DNA of 62,627 bases from CAYQJS01 sp964417895. GTDB lineage: Bacteria > Chloroflexota > UBA6077 > SHYK01. The position numbers and the translations under genes were made by a program. The stretch is taken from contig CAYQJS010000034.1 in assembly GCA_964417895.1 (NCBI GenBank), positions 1 through 62,627 on the forward strand, read 5' to 3'. The notes beneath the pieces were generated by a model, which saw only the letters and a program-made list of their open reading frames with translations, had not been told where the DNA came from and made no database searches. Positions 34,579 to 42,009 of this stretch are shown piece after piece. The number at the start of each line of letters is the position of its first letter. The stretch's first letter is position 1.

Positions 34579-35763
34579 ATGCTGGACCTGTCCGAATACC
34601 CACGTTTCAGCCTGGCCGAGCGCGATCGCCGCTGGGGACGTGTCCGCGAGCTGATGCGCGAGGCCAGCTGCGAGTGCATCGTGGCCCCCGGTATGCGCGA
34701 TCCTGAGGAACAGGCCACCGCCCGCTACCTGAGCCAGATCGGCGGCATCGGCGTCCATGCCTGGGTAGTCTTCCCGCTGCATGGCGAGGTGACCGGGGTC
34801 GTGGAGAGCGAGCGCAACCGCGACTTCGTCGCGAAGGCCCAGGGGTGGATCACCGACCTGCGCGTCGGCGAGCCCAGCGAGGCCGTGCCCGCCAGGATCA
34901 AGGAGCTGGAGCTGGATGCCGGGCGCATCGGCCTCACCCAGTTCCATGGCCACTACCGGGCTACCGAAGGGAACATCCCGTACGACACGGCGCAACGGTT
35001 GCAGGCGGCGCTGCCGCGGGCGCAGCTCTATGGCGAGAATGACGTTCTCAACCGCGCGCGGCTGGTTCGTGGCGACGAGGAGGTCGCCGTCATCGAGCAG
35101 GCGGCCGCCGCCAACGAGGAGGCCATACGCGTGATGTGCGCCACGGCTCGTCCGGGCGTGCGTCAGCAGGACGTGTGGTTCGCCATGAACGACGCGCTCA
35201 CCCGCGCGGGCGGGTCCTGGCCGGCGCGCCTATCGGTCACCTTCAACGGCTCGGCCAACCAGACACTGGGTATGCCCAACCCCGATCGCATTCCGGCGGG
35301 AGCGCTCTGCTCCCAGGAGATCTGCGCGCGCGTGCAGGGCTACCGCGCCCAGTGCAACCACACGATCCAGGTGGGGGACGGCGGGCCGGCCGACTACGAA
35401 GCGGTGATGCGCGCCACCATTGAAGTGTTCAACGAGATGCTGGCGTGGCTTCGCCCGGGCCGCACCATCGACGAGCTGTGCGATCATTATGTGGAGCTGT
35501 GCCGGGCGAAGGGGGCGGCGGACCGATCAGGCGTCGTCTATCACTCCAATGGCCTGGGGAACGATTACCCTCGCCTCGGGCCCAGCTTAGCGCGGGGCAC
35601 GGACGGAGCCATTGTTCTCCAGCCCAACATGACGTTCACCCTGAAGCCAGCGCTGCGGTTCCCATCAGGGACCGCTACGCAGTACGGCGACCCCATCGCG
35701 ATCACGGCGTCTGGCGCGCGCCGGCTGGGCCGGCGCGCCCAGGAGCCAGTGATTGTGAGGTAG
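34579..35763 (+). CDS. M24 (creatinase/aminopeptidase-fold) protein without metal ligands
   Basis: A 394-residue pita-bread-fold protein with the N-terminal creatinase-like domain (residues 1-160) and the C-terminal M24 domain. All five usual metal ligands appear replaced: the first Asp by Glu (SQEICARVQGYRAQ), the second Asp by Gln, the His of GHGIG by Asn (SNGLGNDYP), the Glu of the EP motif by Lys (TLKPAL), and the last Glu by a Gly in ATQYGDPIA. Thus it is probably not a metallopeptidase; creatinase itself works without metal, so another activity is possible. The ATG at 34579 is family-like. It precedes an RNA ligase gene by 60 bp. Confidence 0.8.
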   Translation: MLDLSEYPRFSLAERDRRWGRVRELMREASCECIVAPGMRDPEEQATARYLSQIGGIGVHAWVVFPLHGEVTGVVESERNRDFVAKAQGWITDLRVGEPSEAVPARIKELELDAGRIGLTQFHGHYRATEGNIPYDTAQRLQAALPRAQLYGENDVLNRARLVRGDEEVAVIEQAAAANEEAIRVMCATARPGVRQQDVWFAMNDALTRAGGSWPARLSVTFNGSANQTLGMPNPDRIPAGALCSQEICARVQGYRAQCNHTIQVGDGGPADYEAVMRATIEVFNEMLAWLRPGRTIDELCDHYVELCRAKGAADRSGVVYHSNGLGNDYPRLGPSLARGTDGAIVLQPNMTFTLKPALRFPSGTATQYGDPIAITASGARRLGRRAQEPVIVR

Positions 35764-35822
35764 CCGACCGCTACCAGGACAATCGTCCACCGCGTTCCGC
35801 CGCGTTCTTCAGCGGGAGTTTC

Positions 35823-36890
35823 GTGCTCATGCCCACGAATAAGCTGGACCTTGGCGACCTGGACCGCCTCGTGGCGGAGCATTACGTGCGCGAGGAGCGC
35901 CACCCTCGGGCTGACCTTTGGATCTACAACTACACCGAGAAAGCCACCTACAACCGCTACTGGACGCCACTCACCATGGCGTGCCGTGGCCTGATCCTGG
36001 ACGCCGATCGCACCGTCGTCGCGCGCCCTTTCCCGAAGTTCTTCAACCTCGGCGAGCACCAGACGGACCTGCCCGCCGAGCCGTTCGAGGTCTTCGAGAA
36101 GCTCGACGGCTCGCTGGGCATCATGTACTGGCTCGAAGGCGAGCCGTACATCTCGACGCGGGGGAGCTTCGTAAGCCAGCAGGCGCAAATCGCGAACGCC
36201 CTTCTGCGCGAGCGGTACGCCGGCTGCGCGTGGGACAGGCGCCTTACCTATCTCTTCGAGATCATCGCGCCCGAGACGCGCCTGGTTGTGAACTACGGTG
36301 ACCGCCGGGAGCTCGTGCTGCTCGCGGCGATTGAGACAGCCACCGGGCGCGAATGGCCCCTCCGCGACGCGGCGGTCAAGGGAATCGGGCTCGTACCAAG
36401 CTACGGATTGAGCACCGATCCATGGGCGCTCTTGGACAAGGAGCGGGACCGCGAGAACGCCGAGGGCTACGTCATCTGGTTCCCGTCTAGCGGCCTCCGC
36501 CTGAAGGTGAAGTTCCAGGAGTACGTGCGGCTTCACCGCCTGATCACGGGCGTCACCCAGCGCCGGATCTGGGAGGCGCTGAAAGACGGAATGGGGTTGG
36601 AGGAAATGCTGGACCGGGTGCCAGCCGATTACGCTACCTGGGTCCAGCAGCAGGCCGAGGAGCTGCTGACTCAGTACAGGTCACTGATGGACAGGGCTGA
36701 GGCCGCGTTTCGGGAGGTCTCCGCCGCGACGGGCACGGCCGATCGGAGGGCGTTCGCCCTCCATGCACAGCGCGAGTTTGGCCCCTACCAGCACCTCATG
36801 TACGCGATGCTGGACGGCAAGCCGGCCGACGAGCTGATCTGGAAGATGATCAGGCCCGCAGCCACGCGCGCCTTCAAGCAGGAAATTTGA
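35823..36890 (+). CDS. RNA ligase, T4 Rnl1-like
   Basis: A 355-residue covalent nucleotidyltransferase. Motif I is FEKLDGSLGIMYW, with the adenylated Lys in EKLDGS. Motif III corresponds to YLFEIIAPETRLV, motif IV to AEGYVIWFP and motif V to LRLKVKFQEYVRL. This order and spacing match the T4 RNA ligase 1 group, with a C-terminal helical domain of about 130 residues. Such enzymes seal 5'-phosphate/3'-hydroxyl RNA ends and often repair tRNA cut by anticodon nucleases. The GTG at 35823 lies 5-6 bases after GGGAG; the ATG at 35829 is the alternative. It follows the M24-like gene in the same direction. No kinase/phosphatase partner lies beside it, but a PIN-type toxin gene follows 60 bp downstream in convergent orientation. 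Confidence 0.85.
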   Translation: MLMPTNKLDLGDLDRLVAEHYVREERHPRADLWIYNYTEKATYNRYWTPLTMACRGLILDADRTVVARPFPKFFNLGEHQTDLPAEPFEVFEKLDGSLGIMYWLEGEPYISTRGSFVSQQAQIANALLRERYAGCAWDRRLTYLFEIIAPETRLVVNYGDRRELVLLAAIETATGREWPLRDAAVKGIGLVPSYGLSTDPWALLDKERDRENAEGYVIWFPSSGLRLKVKFQEYVRLHRLITGVTQRRIWEALKDGMGLEEMLDRVPADYATWVQQQAEELLTQYRSLMDRAEAAFREVSAATGTADRRAFALHAQREFGPYQHLMYAMLDGKPADELIWKMIRPAATRAFKQEI

Positions 36891-36948
36891 TCCCCAGGCG
36901 CACCGGTTGCGTCGAAACTCGACGACACCGAAGCATGACCTTGCATGC

Positions 36949-37386
36949 CTAATTGACGGCGGCGGCAGCCTCCATCGGGTCCAACCTCCTGATCTCGGCG
37001 ACCTGGTCGAAGTGGCGGTGGGCGCTGACGATTGTTCGAAACCCGTTGTTGAGCATGGTCGCCACGTGTACGAGGTCTCGGGCGGGCAGGCTCCGGTACC
37101 TGAGCGACAGATCTCTGACGCGGACGATGTCCTGGAGAGTGACGGGGATGACCGTGGGGACCAGGGTCTGAAACCTATCGCTCATATCTCGGGCAATGTC
37201 CGGAAGACGGAGCGCCAGGAAGCGGTGCAGGATCTCCTGATGCACTTCCGCATTCGTCACGCCCCGAAGCTCGCCACGGAACAGGCGGTCGAGCACCTGC
37301 TGGCTGGACTCCTTGTAAGGGTGTTCGCCACCCGCGGCATACATCGGGATGTTGGTGTCGATGAACAGAGTCTCAGCCTGGTTCAT
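36949..37386 (-). CDS. PIN-domain toxin (VapC-like)
   Basis: A 145-residue PIN-domain ribonuclease. Acidic residues fit the site: Asp in TLFIDTNIPMYAAGG, Glu in GVTNAEVHQEILHR, Asp in LPARDLVHVATML and Asp in SAHRHFDQV. The ATG at 37386 overlaps the antitoxin stop as ATGA, a typical coupled arrangement; an ATG at 37395 would add three residues. The upstream antitoxin is of ribbon-helix-helix type, unlike the first VapC pair at 9724, so these are independent systems. The target RNA is unknown. Confidence 0.88.
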   Translation of the reverse strand: MNQAETLFIDTNIPMYAAGGEHPYKESSQQVLDRLFRGELRGVTNAEVHQEILHRFLALRLPDIARDMSDRFQTLVPTVIPVTLQDIVRVRDLSLRYRSLPARDLVHVATMLNNGFRTIVSAHRHFDQVAEIRRLDPMEAAAAVN

Positions 37387-37640
37387 GGCGGGCACTCAGA
37401 ATACCTATCCTCGATCTCGCGTTCCATCGTCGGCCAGTCAGAGACGGGAAGCGTCTGGCCCTTGAACCAAGCGAGCGCTGCCTCCCGCCGCTGCTGCTCC
37501 AACTCAGCCAGGAGCGTACGCTCGAGCACCTCGCGCACGAGCGTACTCACGGCCTTGCCCTGCTGGCGGGCGTAGTTCTCCAGCAGGGCGTACTGCTCTG
37601 GGGCTAGCACAACCTGAGCCTTCCTGGTCGTTACGGTCAT
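37383..37640 (-). CDS. Ribbon-helix-helix antitoxin
   Basis: An 85-residue protein. Residues 1-50 form a ribbon-helix-helix: a short basic strand TTRKAQVVLAPEQYALLENY followed by KAVSTLVREVLERTLL. The C-terminal 35 residues are helical and acidic and would bind the PIN toxin. The ATG is preceded by GAGGAGA at 7 bases, and a 7-codon open frame ends four bases before the ATG. A TATA-rich -10-like element lies at 37690-37699. The antitoxin probably represses its own operon. Confidence 0.82.
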   Translation of the reverse strand: MTVTTRKAQVVLAPEQYALLENYARQQGKAVSTLVREVLERTLLAELEQQRREAALAWFKGQTLPVSDWPTMEREIEDRYSECPP

Positions 37641-37643
37641 TGA

Positions 37644-37667
37644 TTACTCTCCTCGGTCATACTCCAT
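37644..37667 (-). CDS. Possible seven-codon leader minicistron before the antitoxin
   Basis: An ATG at 37667 has a Shine-Dalgarno GAGGAG eight bases upstream, encodes MEYDRGE and ends in TAA three bases before the antitoxin ATG at 37640. The peptide's own coding sequence supplies the antitoxin Shine-Dalgarno. It may couple translation or be accidental. Confidence 0.3.
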   Translation of the reverse strand: MEYDRGE

Positions 37668-37740
37668 GAGCGGTACTCCTCTTTTAGGGACTATATACTG
37701 CGGTAGTGCCTCTCCCGGCAAGGTCCTCAGAAAGAGCGCT

Positions 37741-37875
37741 GGGCCGGCATTCTCGTAGGGGTCGGGCAGGCCCGACCCGCGTAACCCCGACCCGCGTAAC
37801 CCCGACCCCGCGTAACCCCAAGATGGAGGGCGGGCGAGGCGTGCCTCGGCCCTACGGGTGCACGGACCGGCCAGC
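37741..37875. repeat. Long dispersed repeat, family D (copy 1)
   Basis: About 135 bp from GGGCCGGCATTCTCGTAGGG to CACGGACCGGCCAGC. It contains the motif GTCGGGCAGGCCCGACCCGC and about three tandem GACCCGCGTAACCCC units, then GGAGGGCGGGCGAGGCGTGC. A second copy is at 49761-49881 with two tandem units. It lies upstream of the cysD promoter. Confidence 0.85.
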
Positions 37876-37928
37876 AACAGCGCCAGCAACCTACGAACCA
37901 ACTACGTCGAGGCGCTTAGGCCCCGAGT

Positions 37929-37973
37929 TTGACACCCGCGGCGCGAGGCATTTACTATTAAGTCTCCCGACTT
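37929..37973 (+). promoter_or_regulatory. Promoter and inverted repeat upstream of cysD
   Basis: TTGACA (37929-37934) and TACTAT (37953-37958) are separated by 18 bases and look like a sigma-70-type promoter reading towards cysD. Overlapping the expected start site is AAGTC-TCCC-GACTT (37960-37973), an inverted repeat that could bind a regulator of sulfur assimilation. No regulator gene is in the window. Confidence 0.45.
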
Positions 37974-38037
37974 TATCAACAATGCTGCGGAGGCGCGCCT
38001 GACCCTTGCCGCCGCCACCCCAACCCCTCCCCCAGTT

Positions 38038-38874
38038 CTGAGAGACGGGCAGCAGGGTACCGCACCCGAGGCCACCGAGCGGCACCTGCGCGCCCTCGAG
38101 GACCAGAGCGTCTACATCCTGCGCGAGGCCTACAAGCACTTCGAGGACCTCTGCATGCTGTGGTCCATGGGGAAGGACTCGACCGCCCTCCTGTGGCTCG
38201 TGCGGAAGGCCTTCTTCGGGCACGTGCCCTTTCCGCTGGTGCACATTGACACGAGCTACAAGATCCCGGCCATGATCGAGTACCGCGACCGAGTCGTCCG
38301 GGAGTGGGGCCTCAACCTCCTGATCGGCCAGAACAAGCAGGCCCTCGCCGACGGAATGAACCACACCCTCGGCCGCGTCGTCTGTTGTACGGCGCTTAAG
38401 ACCATGGGGCTGAAGAACTTCCTCGACGAGCATCACTTCACGGGTGTCATCCTCGGAATCCGGGCCGACGAGGAGGGCACACGCGCCAAGGAGCGCTACT
38501 TCTCACCGCGGGACAAGCACGGCGACTGGGACTTCCGCGACCAGCCGCCCGAGCTGTGGGACCAGTTCAAGATCACCTTTCCGCCTGGGACCCACGTCCG
38601 AATCCACCCGCTCCTGGACTGGCGCGAGCTGGACATCTGGGAGTACATCCGACTTGAAAACATCCCCGTCATCCCCCTCTATTTCGATCAGGGCGACGGC
38701 ACGCGCTATCGGAGCCTCGGTTGCGCGCCCTGCACCTTTGCCGTGAAGTCCACCGCCAAGAACATGGACGAGATGATCGCGGAGCTGCGCAAGACAACCA
38801 TCGCCGAGCGCGCCGGTCGCGCCCAGGACGAGGGGCGCGGTATGGAGACCCTCCGCAAAGACGGGTACATGTAG
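38038..38874 (+). CDS. cysD: Sulfate adenylyltransferase subunit 2
   Basis: The small ATP-sulfurylase subunit, which activates sulfate to APS together with CysN. The PP-loop motif is MLWSMGKDSTALLW. Other family blocks are PLVHIDTSYKIPAMIEYRD, GIRADEEGTRAKERYFSPRD, RIHPLLDWRELDIWEYI and RYRSLGCAPCTF. The first ATG in frame is inside the PP-loop strand (38155), which would remove HLRALEDQSVYILREAY, a conserved N-terminal helix clearly encoded upstream. No ATG, GTG or TTG precedes it in frame. I placed the start at a CTG at 38038; the real start may have been altered by a family C-like repeat (38011-38045) that abuts the gene. It is followed 6 bp later by cysN. Confidence 0.88.
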   Translation: MRDGQQGTAPEATERHLRALEDQSVYILREAYKHFEDLCMLWSMGKDSTALLWLVRKAFFGHVPFPLVHIDTSYKIPAMIEYRDRVVREWGLNLLIGQNKQALADGMNHTLGRVVCCTALKTMGLKNFLDEHHFTGVILGIRADEEGTRAKERYFSPRDKHGDWDFRDQPPELWDQFKITFPPGTHVRIHPLLDWRELDIWEYIRLENIPVIPLYFDQGDGTRYRSLGCAPCTFAVKSTAKNMDEMIAELRKTTIAERAGRAQDEGRGMETLRKDGYM

Positions 38875-38880
38875 CGCCCG

Positions 38881-40704
38881 ATGGTGACCCTCGCCCCCCC
38901 GGTCTCGGAGCACCTCAGCATCGTCGTCGTTGGCCACGTAGACCACGGCAAGTCCACGCTGCTGGGCCGTCTGTACGCGGATACCGGCTCGCTGGCTGAT
39001 GGCAAGCTGGAGCGCGTCCAGGCGATCTGCCGCCAGCAGGGCAAGGCCTTCGAATACGCGTTCCTGTTCGACACCTTCCTCGAGGAGCAGGAGCAAGGCA
39101 TTACCATCGATTCCGCCCGGACCTTCTTCTCATGGAACGGGCGCCAGTACCTCATTATCGACGCGCCGGGCCACAAGGAGTTCCTGAAGAATATGGTCTC
39201 CGGAGCGGCGCGCGCTGAGGCAGCGCTGCTCGTAATCGACGCCGCCGAGGGAGTCCAGGAGCAGTCCCGCCGCCACGGCCAGCTTCTGGCGCTGGTCGGC
39301 GTCCAGCAGGTCGCCGTGGTGGTCAACAAGATGGACCTGGTTGACTACAGCGAGGACCGATACGACAGCATCGTCGACGAGTATCGAGCATTCCTCTCGC
39401 AGCTAGGGGTGGCGCCGCTGTGCTTCCTGCCCGCGAGCGCCAGCCTGGGCGACAACGTGGCCGGCCGCGGCCCCAACTTGCCCTGGTACGACGGCCCTAC
39501 GGTGCTCGATGCCCTGGAGCTCTTCCACAGCGAGGCCGCCGACGACGCCCTTCCCCTCCGCCTGGCCGTCCAGGACGTCTACAAGTTCGACGCGCGGCGC
39601 ATCGTCGCAGGGCGCGTCGCAAGCGGCCGGCTGCGCGTCGGCGACAGGCTCGTCTTCTCACCCTCCAACAAAACCGCTGGCGTCAAGACCATCGAGGCGT
39701 TCAGCGTCAAGGTAGCGCCCCACGACGCGAGCGCCGGGCGATCCATTGGCGTCACCCTGGACGAGCAGATCTTCATCGAGCGGGGCGAAGTAGCGTCCCA
39801 CGCGGAGGCGTCCCCATTGGTCTCCACGGCGGTTCGGTGCAACCTGTTCTGGCTGGGCGCCCAGCCGCTCCGCACGGGTCGCACCTACTTGCTCCGGCTC
39901 GCGACGCAGGAGACGCCCGCGGAGGTGGCCGAGATCCATCGCGTCATCGACGCCAGTGACCTCCAAGCGCACCAGCAGGCCGAGGTGATCCAGAAGAACC
40001 AGGTGGCCGACGTGACGATCCGTACGCGCGCTCCGGTCGCCTTCGACCTGTACCGCGACTTCGAGGTCACCGGCCGCTTTGTGCTCGTCGACGGCTACGA
40101 CGTTGCCGGTGGGGGCATCATCACGTCTCTCGTCGCGGACGAGCACGCCGGGCTCCGCGAAGAGGCACGGCGCCGCGAGCTGGCGTGGGTGAAAGGGCAG
40201 GTCGGAGCCGACGACCGCTCCGCCCATTACGGCCACAGGGCCGCGCTCGTGGTCGTGACCGGGGCGAGCCCGGAGGCCGCCCTCCAACTGGCAGGCGCCC
40301 TGGAGCGGGCGCTGGTCTCCGACGGGCGCCATGCCTACCTGCTCGATGGCGCGAACCTGCGGCGAGGGCTCGATGCAGACCTGGCGGAGGCCGACGAGCA
40401 CGAGATCCTCCGCCGCTTCGGCGAGGTGGCACGGCTGCTGCTCGATACCGGCCTCATCGTCGTCGCGACGCCGACCGTGGCCGCGGCCGCCGATCTCGAC
40501 GCCGTACGCACCCTCGTCCAGCCCGCCCCGATGCTGGTGGCTCGGATCGGCGGCCCGAGCGAAGGCCCCGACTTCGCGATAGCGGAGTCCGGCGAGGCGG
40601 ACGCGGTGGAGCGCATCATCGGGGAGCTGAAGCGGCGAGACCTGCTTGCCGATCAGGTTGGGTCCCGCCAGCGCTACCACTACGCGGGCAGCTACACGAT
40701 TTAG
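38881..40704 (+). CDS. cysN: Sulfate adenylyltransferase subunit 1 fused to a degenerate APS kinase domain
   Basis: A 607-residue protein. Residues 1-430 are CysN, the GTPase subunit of ATP sulfurylase: P-loop GHVDHGKSTLLGRL, DAPGHKEF (G3) and NKMDLVDY (G4), then beta-barrel domains. Residues about 450-605 correspond to CysC (APS kinase). The kinase P-loop, normally GxSGxGKST, reads TGASPEAALQL at about 460, so ATP binding is lost, although LLDGANLRRGL and the following helix remain recognisable. A dead kinase domain fits the neighbouring cysH, which looks like a direct APS reductase. Starts with ATG 6 bp after cysD; forms the cysDN operon. Confidence 0.92.
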   Translation: MVTLAPPVSEHLSIVVVGHVDHGKSTLLGRLYADTGSLADGKLERVQAICRQQGKAFEYAFLFDTFLEEQEQGITIDSARTFFSWNGRQYLIIDAPGHKEFLKNMVSGAARAEAALLVIDAAEGVQEQSRRHGQLLALVGVQQVAVVVNKMDLVDYSEDRYDSIVDEYRAFLSQLGVAPLCFLPASASLGDNVAGRGPNLPWYDGPTVLDALELFHSEAADDALPLRLAVQDVYKFDARRIVAGRVASGRLRVGDRLVFSPSNKTAGVKTIEAFSVKVAPHDASAGRSIGVTLDEQIFIERGEVASHAEASPLVSTAVRCNLFWLGAQPLRTGRTYLLRLATQETPAEVAEIHRVIDASDLQAHQQAEVIQKNQVADVTIRTRAPVAFDLYRDFEVTGRFVLVDGYDVAGGGIITSLVADEHAGLREEARRRELAWVKGQVGADDRSAHYGHRAALVVVTGASPEAALQLAGALERALVSDGRHAYLLDGANLRRGLDADLAEADEHEILRRFGEVARLLLDTGLIVVATPTVAAAADLDAVRTLVQPAPMLVARIGGPSEGPDFAIAESGEADAVERIIGELKRRDLLADQVGSRQRYHYAGSYTI

Positions 40705-40710
40705 AAGGCA

Positions 40711-40821
40711 CCCCTTCCCCTGCCCTCCCCATCAAGGGAGAGGGCAGGACCGGGTGGAGGGCGCACCCACGCTTTACTCCCTCGCCCCCGCGCACGGGGG
40801 AGAGGGTGGGGGTGAGGGGGC
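40711..40821. repeat. Dispersed G/C hairpin repeat, family C
   Basis: Units CCCTCCCCATCAAGGGAGAG and CTCGCCCCCGCGCACGGGGG, followed by AGAGGGTGGGGGTGAGGGGG, form two stems in the gap between the convergent cysN and exchanger genes. It could serve as a terminator for both. Confidence 0.75.
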
Positions 40822-40876
40822 CCCCGCGCGGGGCGTGACACCAGACGTCCTCGGAGCTGCTGACGCGGCGCTGCCC

Positions 40877-41836
40877 TCACCCCAGCACAACGTGTCCGGC
40901 CGCGAACGCGCCGTACGCCACCAGCAATGTCGCCCCCTGCCATCGGCTGATTCCGCCACGCCACAAAAACAATGTCGCCAGCGAGCTCACGGCCACGAGG
41001 AACGGCCAGTCGAATGAGGCGACGACGGGGTGGACCGGCACAGGCGTCAGCAGGGCGATCAGCCCGAAGTTGAACAGCACGAAGTAGAGCATCGTCCCGA
41101 CAGTGTTGCCGGCGGCGACCTCGGGATGGCCGGCTCTCGTCGGGACTGCCTGGCGAATCACCTCCTCGAACTCGATGGCCGCTGGCGCCAGGACCATGCC
41201 CAGGAGCAGGGGCGGCAGCGGGAGACTCCCGATGAGCCCCTCGCCCCCTTTCGCGACCAGCTCCCCTCCGATAATCATGCCCAGCAGCCCCGCGATCGTC
41301 AGCATCAGGCATCGAATGTTCGATGGACGCTCCCTTTCCACCTCCTCGAGCGCCTCCGATTCGAAGAATGCGTGCCCCCGGCTGAACACGAGGAGGCCCG
41401 CCATGCCGAGCACAAAGGCCGCCAGCAGCGCGGCCCCCACAGGGCGCTGAAGGGCAGGCGAGAGCACGCCGACGCCAGCGACGATGGGCGCCGCGAGGAA
41501 GATGAGCAAGACCGGCCGAGGAAGCTCAACGCGCAGAGGAAACACCAGGGCCGAAAGGCCCAATGCCACACACACGAGGAACACCGCGCCGCCGAACACG
41601 GTGCCCAGAGCGAGGCTGTCCACACCCTCCGCTCCCGACGCCACGCCGACGGCGACGTTCTCCGCTTCGAGGCCGGAGAGCACAACGGTGATGGCGAAGG
41701 TGCTGGTACCGAGGAGCGCGGCCACCCCAACCAGGCCTTTCAAGAAGGACTCGGTGGCCCAAACGAGGATCACGATCCCTGCGCCAAACAGCAGCAGCGC
41801 GACGAGGGGGTGCGTTACATCAGGCATCAGTAGCAT
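40877..41836 (-). CDS. Sodium/calcium exchanger-type membrane antiporter
   Basis: A 319-residue protein with about ten hydrophobic helices in two inverted halves of the Ca/cation antiporter fold. The two alpha repeats are recognisable: GLEAENVAVGVASGAEGVDS with LALGTVFGGAVF in the first half, and APAAIEFEEVIRQAV with AAGNTVGTMLY in the second. The typical GTSLPE/GNVIGSN residues are altered (LEAEN and IEFEE carry the acidic residues), so ion selectivity may differ. It lies between cysN and cysH on the cysH strand, but 170 bp from cysH, so a shared role in sulfur metabolism is not supported. Confidence 0.8.
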   Translation of the reverse strand: MLLMPDVTHPLVALLLFGAGIVILVWATESFLKGLVGVAALLGTSTFAITVVLSGLEAENVAVGVASGAEGVDSLALGTVFGGAVFLVCVALGLSALVFPLRVELPRPVLLIFLAAPIVAGVGVLSPALQRPVGAALLAAFVLGMAGLLVFSRGHAFFESEALEEVERERPSNIRCLMLTIAGLLGMIIGGELVAKGGEGLIGSLPLPPLLLGMVLAPAAIEFEEVIRQAVPTRAGHPEVAAGNTVGTMLYFVLFNFGLIALLTPVPVHPVVASFDWPFLVAVSSLATLFLWRGGISRWQGATLLVAYGAFAAGHVVLG

Positions 41837-41847
41837 GCGGGATGTCG

Positions 41848-41962
41848 CCCCTCCCGCCTTGAGGGGGAGGGTTGGGGTGGGGGGTCAGGAATCGCTCCAA
41901 TTACTTATCGGCCATCGAGGTCTGCCCTCACCCCACCCTCTCCGGTTGCGGCAGAGAGGGTG
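41848..41962. repeat. Dispersed G/C hairpin repeat, family C
   Basis: CCCCTCCCGCCTTGAGGGGG stem, GTTGGGGTGGGGGGT, then CCCTCACCCCACCCTCTCCG with GCAGAGAGGGTG. Lies between the exchanger gene and cysH, both on the minus strand. Confidence 0.75.
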
Positions 41963-42009
41963 CCTGCCCGCTGGCATAACCATCAGTGGTCTTGCGGCGG
42001 CGAGGTCCA

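Noticed and set aside
41030..41833. 267-codon plus-strand frame
   Set aside because: Antisense to the cation exchanger; composition (Gln/Arg/His-rich) is that of a complement of membrane helices.
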